Source: Bacteroidota bacterium (lineage in GTDB: Bacteria > Bacteroidota > Bacteroidia > UKL13-3). Taken from it: a stretch of DNA of 34,765 bases. The translations under genes were made by a program, and so were the position numbers. The DNA is taken from assembly GCA_034439655.1 (NCBI GenBank), contig JAWXAU010000168.1, positions 1 through 34,765 of the forward strand, written 5' to 3'. This document shows, piece by piece, positions 1 through 6,850 of the stretch. How positions within the stretch are numbered: the first letter of the stretch is position 1; each line of letters begins with the position of its first letter. The notes beneath the pieces are model-generated. The model was not told where the DNA came from, made no database searches, and saw only the letters and a list, made by a program, of their open reading frames with translations.

Positions 1-17
1 GAACTACATCCCGAAAG

Positions 18-52
18 CCCCGCTTAATCCCGATAATTATCGGGATGCGGGG
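18..52. repeat. Nested palindromic repeat (hairpin)
   Basis: The 20-bp perfect palindrome ATCCCGATAATTATCGGGAT (27-46) is enclosed by the pair ccccgc (18-23) and gcgggg (47-52), giving a strong hairpin with a 3-nt bulge. It belongs to the same CCCGATA..TATCGGG family seen inside ctaA (512-529) and upstream of ribE (27100-27113). It lies directly before a gene remnant whose 5' part is missing. Confidence 0.75.
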
Positions 53-69
53 GGATTAGTCCCTTTCTT

Positions 70-264
70 TTGGACTATTATATATTGAGTTTCGGTATTT
101 CAAGGTTTTTGTATATAGCATTGGCATCATGTAGCGAAGTTAAATCTATGCTATATCTAGCAGGAAAACTTAAATATATTAATATCGAACAAAGAGACAA
201 TCTGCTAAAACTTGGTGAGGAAATATCTAGTATCATCAGAGGACTTATCAAATCTATGAAATAA
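70..264 (+). pseudogene. 3' remnant of a four-helix-bundle (S23/IVP-like) protein gene
   Basis: The translation from SRFLYIALASCSEVKSML to the stop resembles the second half of the four-helix-bundle proteins first described in 23S rRNA intervening sequences (S23/IVP family), which usually have about 115-130 residues. The first half, with the conserved helix ending in an IAEG-type motif, is absent: bases 1-69 hold a palindromic repeat and no matching reading frame. The only available start in frame is a TTG at 70, inside what should be the protein interior. I therefore read it as a truncated or repeat-interrupted gene. The missing half could lie before position 1. The family's biological role is poorly known. 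Confidence 0.6.
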
Positions 265-315
265 AGTAAATAGCTTTCTATTCCCCACTAATACCCGCTG
301 AATGGTACTTACTCC

Positions 316-1386
316 TTACCTCTTATTAATTCGTACTATATAACTCTCCCACACCATCACCAATAGCAACATCATCGCCACAAACTGGTGACTGACGCCC
401 AGCCACAGCAGTTCTTGTTTTATACCTGAATGTAAAACGGTAAATACGCCCAATACTATTTGTAAGCTAACAACTGCAAGTGGAAGCCATTTTGTTTTGT
501 TAAAAAGCTTGTCCCGATAGCTATCGGGATTAGCGTTTTTATATGCTCTGTAAGTCCATAAACAAATCATGATAAATAATATATATGCCAATCCACGGTG
601 GATGAACTGTATCATAATTTCGTTCTCGAATATATTTATAATACTTGGTGACTTTTTGAAAAGTATATCTCCACTGGGTATAATGGCTGTATTAATATCA
701 GGCCACGTGGGAGCGAATGTTCCCGCTTTCAATCCCGCCATAAAAGCTCCATAGATAAGTTGTACTGTTAGTAAAACTATGATAGAGATAGATAATTTAT
801 ATAGGGGTTTGGAGTTTATTCTATATTCTTCTTTCACCAACATTTTCATCGCAAACCAAAATGTATAGCATAATACAATTAATGCCAACATAAAATGTGT
901 GGCCAATTCATAATGCCGTACATATAATAAATTGCTTCCATGCAGACCAGTTGCCACCATTATCCAGCCTACGAGTCCTTGCAATGCTCCCAATCCAAAT
1001 AAAACCAGTAGCGGATTCACCATCCACTTTTGAAAACGTTTTTGTAAAATAAATATAATAAAAGGGATGATAAATACTATTCCGATAAATCGTGCCCAAA
1101 CTCTGTGCAACCATTCCCAAAAATATATATATTTAAAATCGGAAACGGTAAATGAAGAATTGATAGTTTTGAATTGAGCAGTTTGTTTGTATCCTTCAAA
1201 AGCTTGCTCCCATTGGGTATCGTCCATTGGCGGTAAGCTACCTGTAACCAAATCCCATCGAGTAATGGAAAGTCCGCTGCCTGTGAGGCGTGTAATGCCG
1301 CCTAACAATACTTGTATCATAATCATGCTAACGCCCACCAGTAGCCAGATAGCAATGGGTCGCTGAGATAATTTTTTGTCAGTCAT
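316..1386 (-). CDS. ctaA: Heme A synthase (COX15/CtaA family)
   Basis: Converts heme O to heme A in the inner membrane for aa3-type cytochrome oxidase. The 356-residue product is a polytopic membrane protein. Near the N-terminus it has GGITRLTGSGLSITRWD, typical of COX15, then FWEWLHRVWAR with a heme-ligand histidine, YVRHYELATHF in the middle, FIHRGLAY and GVSHQFVAMMLL near the end, consistent with four conserved heme-ligand histidines. I chose the ATG at 1386 over a TTG three codons upstream because a perfect -7 box (TACCTTTG) ends 6 nt before that ATG. A palindrome at 512-529 is translated in frame and adds residues around NPDSYRD to a loop between membrane segments. No ctaB or other oxidase gene lies in the window. 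Confidence 0.93.
   Translation of the reverse strand: MTDKKLSQRPIAIWLLVGVSMIMIQVLLGGITRLTGSGLSITRWDLVTGSLPPMDDTQWEQAFEGYKQTAQFKTINSSFTVSDFKYIYFWEWLHRVWARFIGIVFIIPFIIFILQKRFQKWMVNPLLVLFGLGALQGLVGWIMVATGLHGSNLLYVRHYELATHFMLALIVLCYTFWFAMKMLVKEEYRINSKPLYKLSISIIVLLTVQLIYGAFMAGLKAGTFAPTWPDINTAIIPSGDILFKKSPSIINIFENEIMIQFIHRGLAYILFIMICLWTYRAYKNANPDSYRDKLFNKTKWLPLAVVSLQIVLGVFTVLHSGIKQELLWLGVSHQFVAMMLLLVMVWESYIVRINKR
512..529. repeat. Palindromic repeat inside ctaA
   Basis: Perfect 18-bp palindrome TCCCGATAGCTATCGGGA within the coding region. On the ctaA strand it reads as residues P-D-S-Y-R-D in a loop before the helix beginning near TKWLPLAVV. It is the same core as the intergenic copy at 27100-27113. 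Confidence 0.85.
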
Positions 1387-1392
1387 TGGTTG

Positions 1393-1400
1393 CAAAGGTA
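1393..1400 (-). promoter_or_regulatory. -7 promoter box of ctaA
   Basis: Minus strand reads TACCTTTG, a perfect match to the Bacteroidota sigma-70-type -7 consensus TAnnTTTG, with only 6 nt (CAACCA) to the ATG. I see no convincing -33 TTG. Confidence 0.6.
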
Positions 1401-1427
1401 TAATGGAAATAGGGAAGTCGAGTTGAA

Positions 1428-1449
1428 TGTCGGGTCTTACGACCCGACA
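1428..1449. terminator. Strong hairpin between the ctaA and pyrC transcription units
   Basis: The 9-bp arms TGTCGGGTC and GACCCGACA enclose a TTAC loop. No clear T-run follows on either strand, so it may be an intergenic palindromic repeat rather than a true intrinsic terminator. The rest of 1450-1797 is AT-rich and holds only the possible small gene at 1494-1637. Confidence 0.4.
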
Positions 1450-1493
1450 CGCAGAAAGGAGATTGATTTTTTGTTGTAGGGATTATATCATTT

Positions 1494-1637
1494 TCAATAA
1501 TATATTAATTTCGTTGATGGGGAACTCAAAAATAATTTCACTATCAATTCAACAATATTGTGGATAAATGCGAGAACATCGACTGCTAAGGTACATACAA
1601 CTAAAAATGCTAACATACCAGTATAATAATTTTTCAT
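1494..1637 (-). CDS. Possible 47-residue single-span membrane peptide
   Basis: A complete reading frame starts with ATG at 1637 (MKNYYTGMLAFLVVCTLAVD...) and ends at TGA 1494-1496. The peptide has one hydrophobic stretch at about residues 8-33 and a short polar tail. Upstream the sequence TTACTTTG, one mismatch from the -7 consensus, ends 6 nt before the ATG, the same geometry as for well-supported genes in this window. It lies between pyrC and ctaA on their strand. I recognise no family, and chance occurrence in AT-rich DNA is possible. Confidence 0.4.
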   Translation of the reverse strand: MKNYYTGMLAFLVVCTLAVDVLAFIHNIVELIVKLFLSSPSTKLIYY

Positions 1638-1797
1638 AAGGCCCAAAGTAAATAAAATTAATATACCTATATGAATACAATTTAGTAAAAAAGTATTTAT
1701 TCAAAATAATTCAAGCTAAAGCATAAAAAAGACTCACAGTTCATTTGTAATAAAAATAAGAAAAACTTTGTTACTATTCATACAGTCGCTTTATAAA

Positions 1798-3135
1798 TCA
1801 CCTCTCAAACTCCAACCTCTGTCCCGCCAAAACCGCATGCAGATTGCCGTTATCAAACACCATTTCCCCATTCACAAAAGTATATAATATTGTACTACTG
1901 AAAGTTGTATTCTCAAGCGGGCTCCAACCACATTTGTATAATATATTTTCTTTGGTTACAATATAATATTGGTTCAAATCAACGAGTACCAAATCCGCAG
2001 CATAACCTTCACGTATAAAACCACGTTTGCTTATTTGGAAGAGCTCCGCAGGGGCATGACACATTTTTTCTACTAGTTTTTCTAAAGTTATTTTTCCTTG
2101 TTTTACTTTTTCCAACATCATTTGCAGGCCATGTTGCACAAGTGGCAAACCTGCGGGAGATTTCGTATAAACTTGCTGCTTTTCTTCCCAAGTATGTGGA
2201 GCATGATCGGTAGCTATAATATCAATTCTATCATCCAAAACCGCTGCAAAAACTGCATCTCTGTCACTTGCTGTTTTAATGGCAGGATTACATTTTATTT
2301 GATTGCCCAACGTATGATAATCTTCATCGCAAAACCATAAGTGATGCACACAAGCTTCGGCAGTAATTTTTTTATCTTTGAGTGGAATGGTATTATCAAA
2401 TAATTCCAATTCTTTTTGTGTAGTTATATGTAATATATGCAAACGTGTACCATGCTTCTTGGCCAAGTCAGCCGCCATTTTGCTTGAGGAATAACATGCT
2501 TCCGCATTGCGAATTACAGGATGAAATTGCGGTGGAATATCCTCACCATATTGTGCAATATATTTTTGCAAATTCGCTTTAACCATCACGTCGTTTTCAC
2601 AATGTGTAGCAATTAGGGTAGGGGCGTTTGCAAATATTTTGGCCAGCAGATGTTCATCATCCACCAACATTTCACCCGTGGAAGAGCCCATAAATATTTT
2701 AATTCCACATACTTTTTTGGGATCAGTCCGCATGAGTTCATCATAATTGTGCAAACCTGTTCCCATAAAAAATGAATAGTTTGCAGGCGAACAATGTTTG
2801 GCAATCTGATATTTTTCTTCGAGCAATTCTTGGGTAAGTGCAGGTGGATTGGTATTGGGCATTTCCATAAATGTGGTCACGCCTCCTGCTACGGCAGCAA
2901 TACTTTCGCTAGCAATGGTAGCTTTATGCGTAAGCCCAGGTTCACGGAAATGAACTTGGTCATCAATAAGTCCAGGCAGCAAGTGCAAACCTGAACACTC
3001 AATCACCTTATCTGCCAGCTCAGCACTGATACCTGCTGCATCAATACGATCTATTAAACCATCTTTCAACAGCACATCAGCAACAAGGCTGCGGCCTTCA
3101 TTGACTATGGTGGGATTTTTCAACAAAATTTTCAT
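1798..3135 (-). CDS. pyrC: Dihydroorotase
   Basis: Cyclises carbamoyl-aspartate to dihydroorotate in de novo pyrimidine synthesis; cytosolic metal-dependent amidohydrolase. The 445-residue protein has DDQVHFREPGLTH near residue 60, MPNTNP, the lysine segment GIKIFMGSSTGEM, metal-ligand regions ATHCEND and LHILHIT, and the catalytic aspartate in DIIATDHAPH. In place of the usual HxH it has QVH. From memory, the Bacteroidetes enzymes, including the Porphyromonas one, carry this same QVH, so it is a family trait and not a defect. The start is ATG at 3135 (MKILLKNPTIVNEG); an upstream TTG would add 13 residues with no family counterpart. The MFS gene is divergent, with 59 bp between start codons. 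Confidence 0.95.
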   Translation of the reverse strand: MKILLKNPTIVNEGRSLVADVLLKDGLIDRIDAAGISAELADKVIECSGLHLLPGLIDDQVHFREPGLTHKATIASESIAAVAGGVTTFMEMPNTNPPALTQELLEEKYQIAKHCSPANYSFFMGTGLHNYDELMRTDPKKVCGIKIFMGSSTGEMLVDDEHLLAKIFANAPTLIATHCENDVMVKANLQKYIAQYGEDIPPQFHPVIRNAEACYSSSKMAADLAKKHGTRLHILHITTQKELELFDNTIPLKDKKITAEACVHHLWFCDEDYHTLGNQIKCNPAIKTASDRDAVFAAVLDDRIDIIATDHAPHTWEEKQQVYTKSPAGLPLVQHGLQMMLEKVKQGKITLEKLVEKMCHAPAELFQISKRGFIREGYAADLVLVDLNQYYIVTKENILYKCGWSPLENTTFSSTILYTFVNGEMVFDNGNLHAVLAGQRLEFER

Positions 3136-3194
3136 ACCAACACAAATTAAGGGAATATTGAGGCAACTTTGCAAATTATATTTAAAATATTTTT

Positions 3195-4460
3195 ATGAGC
3201 GACAAAAATCAAACCTCGATGTTGCTGCCCGTTTTCCTCACGGTCTTTATAGACTTGGTCGGTTTGGGTATCATCATCCCGATTATTCCGGATTTGATTT
3301 TGGACTTCCGCCATAAGAATGACCTGCTCGCAGGCATCGGTATCGACGAAAGATATATTATACTTGGTTTCCTACTTTCCAGTTTCCCTATCGCACAGTT
3401 TTTTGGAGCACCCATACTTGGTGCACTCAGTGACCGTTTCGGGCGAAAACCAATTCTTATTATATCATTAATTGGTACTTTGTTGGGTTATATAGTTTTT
3501 GCCATCGGTATTGCAGAACAAGATATATATATATTATTTGCCTCACGCATGTTGGATGGATTTACTGGTGGAAATATTGCTATTATCATGTCGAGTATTT
3601 CTGATGTGAGCGATGTAAAAACAAAAACAAAAAACTTCGGATTGGTAGGAATGGCCTTTGGTTTGGGATTTATATTAGGACCTTATATAGGAGGCAAATT
3701 TTCAAAACCTGAATTTGCAAATTGGTTCAATGATTTAACTGGCTTGCATGTTTCAAATTTGTCCATGCCCTTTTGGTTTGCCGCCCTGCTGTGTACTTTA
3801 AATATTTTATTTGTAATATATATGTTTCGAGAGACCTTGATTGGACGACGGCATACGCCTATTTCATTGACCACAGGTTTCAAAAATATATATAAGGCTT
3901 TCAAAATGCCCAACCTGAGAACGCTGATGATAGTGTCGTTTTTATTTATATTGGGATTCAATTTCTATACACAATTTTTTAGTCCGTATGTGATGAAAAA
4001 ATTTAATTGGGATATCGAAAATGTCGGTGACTTTTTTGCCTTTATTGGCTTGTGCAGTGCGTTGGGACAAGGATTTATTGTACGCAGATTTTCGGGTAAA
4101 GTAGCCCCACAAAAAATATTAAATATATCATTATTGGTGATGGCAGCAGGAATATTTTGCCAAATACTGCCTGAACCGGGTAATGATTATCAATTATTTT
4201 TAGCGGTTCCTTTTATCGCTTTATCACAAGGATTTTCTACACCCAATATGAATACTTTAATTTCTATGCAAGCAGATGCAAAAACACAAGGAGAAATATT
4301 CGGCATCAACCAAAGTATACAATCATTAGGCATGGCAATACCTGGAATTATAGCGGGTTATCTTTCTACCTATAGTGGAATGTTGCCCATCATCACCGCT
4401 ACTGTTGTGATTTTATTGGGATGGGCAGTATTTAAATTTACCTATAAAGCAGTTAAATAA
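3195..4460 (+). CDS. MFS transporter, TetA-like (DHA1) branch
   Basis: A 421-residue inner-membrane protein with about 12 predicted hydrophobic helices. It carries the MFS motif A (SDRFGRKPIL, near residues 79-88) in the loop after helix 2, and a first helix (FIDLVGLGIIIPIIPDLI) like that of tetracycline/multidrug efflux proteins. Proton-coupled export of a small molecule is likely, but the substrate cannot be told from sequence. The last codons and stop (KAVK-TAA) lie inside the left copy of the 28-bp direct repeat that bounds the restriction-modification cassette. Before that insertion this gene would have ended 10 nt upstream of the recN start, so the two probably formed one operon. Confidence 0.9.
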   Translation: MSDKNQTSMLLPVFLTVFIDLVGLGIIIPIIPDLILDFRHKNDLLAGIGIDERYIILGFLLSSFPIAQFFGAPILGALSDRFGRKPILIISLIGTLLGYIVFAIGIAEQDIYILFASRMLDGFTGGNIAIIMSSISDVSDVKTKTKNFGLVGMAFGLGFILGPYIGGKFSKPEFANWFNDLTGLHVSNLSMPFWFAALLCTLNILFVIYMFRETLIGRRHTPISLTTGFKNIYKAFKMPNLRTLMIVSFLFILGFNFYTQFFSPYVMKKFNWDIENVGDFFAFIGLCSALGQGFIVRRFSGKVAPQKILNISLLVMAAGIFCQILPEPGNDYQLFLAVPFIALSQGFSTPNMNTLISMQADAKTQGEIFGINQSIQSLGMAIPGIIAGYLSTYSGMLPIITATVVILLGWAVFKFTYKAVK

Positions 4461-4472
4461 TTATCATACTTT
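4445..4472 (+). repeat. Left copy of 28-bp direct repeat
   Basis: Identical base for base to 6823-6850; flanking bases differ (a before and t after here; t before and g after in the right copy). It contains the last MFS codons (A-V-K, plus part of the preceding K), the TAA stop and 12 nt of spacer. Confidence 0.95.
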
Positions 4473-4475
4473 TTT

Positions 4476-4483
4476 TATATTTG
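4476..4483 (+). promoter_or_regulatory. -7 promoter box of the restriction-modification cassette
   Basis: TATATTTG matches TAnnTTTG exactly and ends 5 nt before the methyltransferase ATG. It lies within the inserted DNA, so the cassette brings its own promoter. Confidence 0.6.
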
Positions 4484-4488
4484 AACTA

Positions 4489-5766
4489 ATGAAAATAACA
4501 GAAAAAATAAGCATAGATGAATTTGATGGCAAACGCTTCCAAATAAGATTGGTAGAGCCAGTAACCAATAAGAAAGCAGTCCTTACTCATTTTCTACATA
4601 ATTTGCAAAATGGAGCCTCAAAGCATTATAAAAAGGATGCAATGAAAGCACTAAAAGAATATATACTATACAAAAAAGAAGAGGAGAATTTGTCTTTGCT
4701 TGCTGAAGAAGCCTTGCAACAACTTTTATTTGAAGTTGAAAATGTACCGTTCCCTACACCAGAAAATTATACATTTAAATTCATTGACTTATTTGCTGGC
4801 ATTGGAGGTTTCAGAATAGCTATGCAAAACTTGGGAGGGAAATGTGTTTTTACGAGTGAATGGGATAAAGAAGCTCAAAGGACTTATAAAGCTAATTTTG
4901 GAGAAGTTCCTTTTGGCGATATTACAAATGAAAAAATCAAGAATTATATACCTGATAATTTCGATTTGCTTTGTGCTGGTTTTCCTTGTCAAGCATTCTC
5001 AATTGCTGGTAAACGAGGTGGCTTTGAAGATACCAGAGGCACATTGTTTTTTGATGTAGCCGAAATAATTAAAAGGAAAAGGCCGAAAGCAATATTCTTA
5101 GAGAATGTAAAAGGTTTGAGAAATCATAATGGTGGAAGAACATTAGAAACTATATTAAATGTTTTACGAAATGATTTAGGTTATTTCGTGCCCGAGCCAC
5201 AAATAATAAACGCCAAAGAATTTGGTGTGCCCCAAAATAGAGAGCGGATTTATATTGTTGGATTTCGAAAAGATTTAAATATTGATAAATTTGAATATCC
5301 TAAAGCTCAACAAAAGCAAATAAAATTTGCAAGTGTAAAAGAGAAAAAAGTCGTACCAACTAAATATTATTTGTCTACTCAATATGTTCAGACTTTGATA
5401 AATCATAAAGAAAGACATGAAAGTAAAGGTAATGGTTTTGGATATGCAATTATACCTGATGACGGAATTGCAAATTCGATTGTTGTTGGAGGAATGGGTA
5501 GAGAAAGAAATTTAGTAATAGATAATCGTATTACAGATTATACTCCAACTACACATATCAAAGGAGTTGTGAATAGAGAAGGAATTAGAAAAATGACTCC
5601 TAGGGAGTGGGCCAGACTACAGGGATTTCCAGATAAATATATAATTCCAGTAGCAGACGCATCTGCATACAAACAATTTGGTAACTCTGTTGCGATACCT
5701 GCAATTCAAGCAACAGCAAAAAATATAATTCAAGTAATCGGAGTCAAAAATGTTAACAGGAAATAA
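4489..5766 (+). CDS. DNA cytosine-5 methyltransferase, M.HpaII-like (CCGG)
   Basis: Methylates cytosine at C5 to protect the host from the partner endonuclease. The 425-residue protein has the C5-methyltransferase motifs in order: SAM-binding FIDLFAGIGGF (98-108), catalytic Cys167 in GFPCQAFS, FLENVKG (203-209), QNRER (249-253) and GNSVAIPA (398-405). The target-recognition segment (about 285-360, with TKYYLSTQYV, HESKGNGFGY, GGMGRERNLVID) closely matches M.HpaII as I remember it, so CCGG is the expected site. The first ~95 residues are an extra charged, helical region not recalled in M.HpaII, of a size like the N-terminal extension of M.MspI; it could regulate the operon. The endonuclease gene overlaps its 3' end by 17 nt. 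Confidence 0.95.
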   Translation: MKITEKISIDEFDGKRFQIRLVEPVTNKKAVLTHFLHNLQNGASKHYKKDAMKALKEYILYKKEEENLSLLAEEALQQLLFEVENVPFPTPENYTFKFIDLFAGIGGFRIAMQNLGGKCVFTSEWDKEAQRTYKANFGEVPFGDITNEKIKNYIPDNFDLLCAGFPCQAFSIAGKRGGFEDTRGTLFFDVAEIIKRKRPKAIFLENVKGLRNHNGGRTLETILNVLRNDLGYFVPEPQIINAKEFGVPQNRERIYIVGFRKDLNIDKFEYPKAQQKQIKFASVKEKKVVPTKYYLSTQYVQTLINHKERHESKGNGFGYAIIPDDGIANSIVVGGMGRERNLVIDNRITDYTPTTHIKGVVNREGIRKMTPREWARLQGFPDKYIIPVADASAYKQFGNSVAIPAIQATAKNIIQVIGVKNVNRK

Positions 5767-6838
5767 AGGAGAATGGAGTGAGATATATGTCTTTCTGAAA
5801 TTACTTGCAGATGGTAGATTAAATGCGGCTGACTCGAATTTGAATATCCTTCCCGATGTATATTATCCTATTATCAAGATATTACGTCAAGAAAGTGGGA
5901 TTTTAAGAGAATATATTGTAGACCAACAAATCAAAATAATAGATGGTAGTAACGGAAGTGAATTATTTAATTTAAATGTTTCTGAATTTGTTAATCGGTC
6001 GATTGACTTATTTGCTAAACTTAGAAATTCTGAAGGAAGAAGTTTTCAATTTGAAGATATAGAAGAATTTTTAAGTAGTATTGATGTAAACTCATTGACA
6101 GCAGTGAGCACTGATAAGTCAGATATCAATATAATAGTACACGATCTAAGTACGGGTCTGAAACCAAAACTTGGGTTTAGTATTAAATCAATGCTTGGTG
6201 GAAGTTCAACATTGTTCAATCCTGGAAATACGACAAATTTTATTTTTGAAATAATTGGGATGGGGGAATTAAATTTTATGGAAATAAATGAAATAGTATC
6301 AGAACCTAAAATTACAAATAGAATCTCAAAGTTTAAAAGTATGGGGTTTAATCTAAAATTTGTAAATATTCAATCCTCAACTTTACAATTAAATTTGCAA
6401 CTAATTGATGGTAGCCTGCCTGAAATATTAGCAGAATTACTATTATTAAGATATGCGTCCTTTGGGTCACCTGTATTGTCAGTTTTATTAGCCCAACTTA
6501 CAGAGATCAATCCATTAAATTTTGATTTATCAATGGGGCACCCATTTTATGAATATAAGGTTAAGAATTTCTTAACAGATAGTGCCCTCGGTATGACACC
6601 AGCGACAACATGGACAGGTAAATATGATGCAACAGGTGGTATTATTATTGTAAAAAGTGATGGTGAACTAGTTTGTTATCATATATATAATAGGAATGAA
6701 TTTCAAACATATTTGTTGAACAATACAAAATTAGAACAGGCTAGTACATCTAGATATAATTTTGGGGAGTTGTATCAAGATAATGGGAGATTCTTTATTA
6801 AATTAAATCTCCAAATTAGATTTAAAGCAGTTAAATAA
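5750..6838 (+). CDS. HpaII-family type II restriction endonuclease
   Basis: Cuts unmethylated CCGG sites; partner of the upstream methyltransferase, which it overlaps by 17 nt in another frame. Over 362 residues, the N-terminus GNKGEWSEIYVFLKLLADGRLNAAD and the C-terminal part GKYDATGG, GELVCYHIYNRNEF, TSRYNFGELY and FFIKLNLQIRF are hallmarks of the HpaII endonuclease family. Length is close to that family's usual ~360. The start ATG at 5750 places GEWSE at the expected position. The last residues (KAVK) and the stop codon lie in the right copy of the 28-bp duplication, so they derive from host DNA and are identical to the end of the MFS protein. Translational coupling would delay endonuclease production until the methyltransferase is made. 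Confidence 0.92.
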   Translation: MLTGNKGEWSEIYVFLKLLADGRLNAADSNLNILPDVYYPIIKILRQESGILREYIVDQQIKIIDGSNGSELFNLNVSEFVNRSIDLFAKLRNSEGRSFQFEDIEEFLSSIDVNSLTAVSTDKSDINIIVHDLSTGLKPKLGFSIKSMLGGSSTLFNPGNTTNFIFEIIGMGELNFMEINEIVSEPKITNRISKFKSMGFNLKFVNIQSSTLQLNLQLIDGSLPEILAELLLLRYASFGSPVLSVLLAQLTEINPLNFDLSMGHPFYEYKVKNFLTDSALGMTPATTWTGKYDATGGIIIVKSDGELVCYHIYNRNEFQTYLLNNTKLEQASTSRYNFGELYQDNGRFFIKLNLQIRFKAVK

Positions 6839-6850
6839 TTATCATACTTT
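6823..6850 (+). repeat. Right copy of 28-bp direct repeat
   Basis: Identical to 4445-4472. It supplies the stop codon of the endonuclease (6836-6838), 10 nt of spacer and the first two bases of the recN TTG start codon (6849-6851). Confidence 0.95.

Larger units (their letters stand above)
4445..6850 (+). mobile_element. HpaII-type restriction-modification cassette in a 28-bp target duplication
   Basis: The two-gene cassette (unique part 4473-6822, 2350 bp) sits between the MFS gene and recN. It is bounded by identical 28-bp sequences at 4445-4472 and 6823-6850, beginning TAAAGCAGTTAAATAA and ending TCATACTTT. The repeat belongs to the host locus: it encodes the MFS C-terminus and stop and the spacer before recN. 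There are no terminal inverted repeats, transposase or integrase. The cassette has its own promoter box just inside the left repeat. This fits insertion with a long target duplication, reported for other restriction-modification genes. Confidence 0.85.

Noticed and set aside
2970-2990. Dihydroorotase lacks the first His of the HxH metal motif (QVH instead)
   Set aside because: As far as I recall, Bacteroidetes dihydroorotases carry the same DDQVHFREPG motif, so it is a lineage trait and not loss of function.
4489-6838. Larger defence island around the restriction-modification pair
   Set aside because: Neighbours on both sides are housekeeping genes (MFS transporter, recN) and the cassette boundaries are exact, so it is a lone two-gene insertion.
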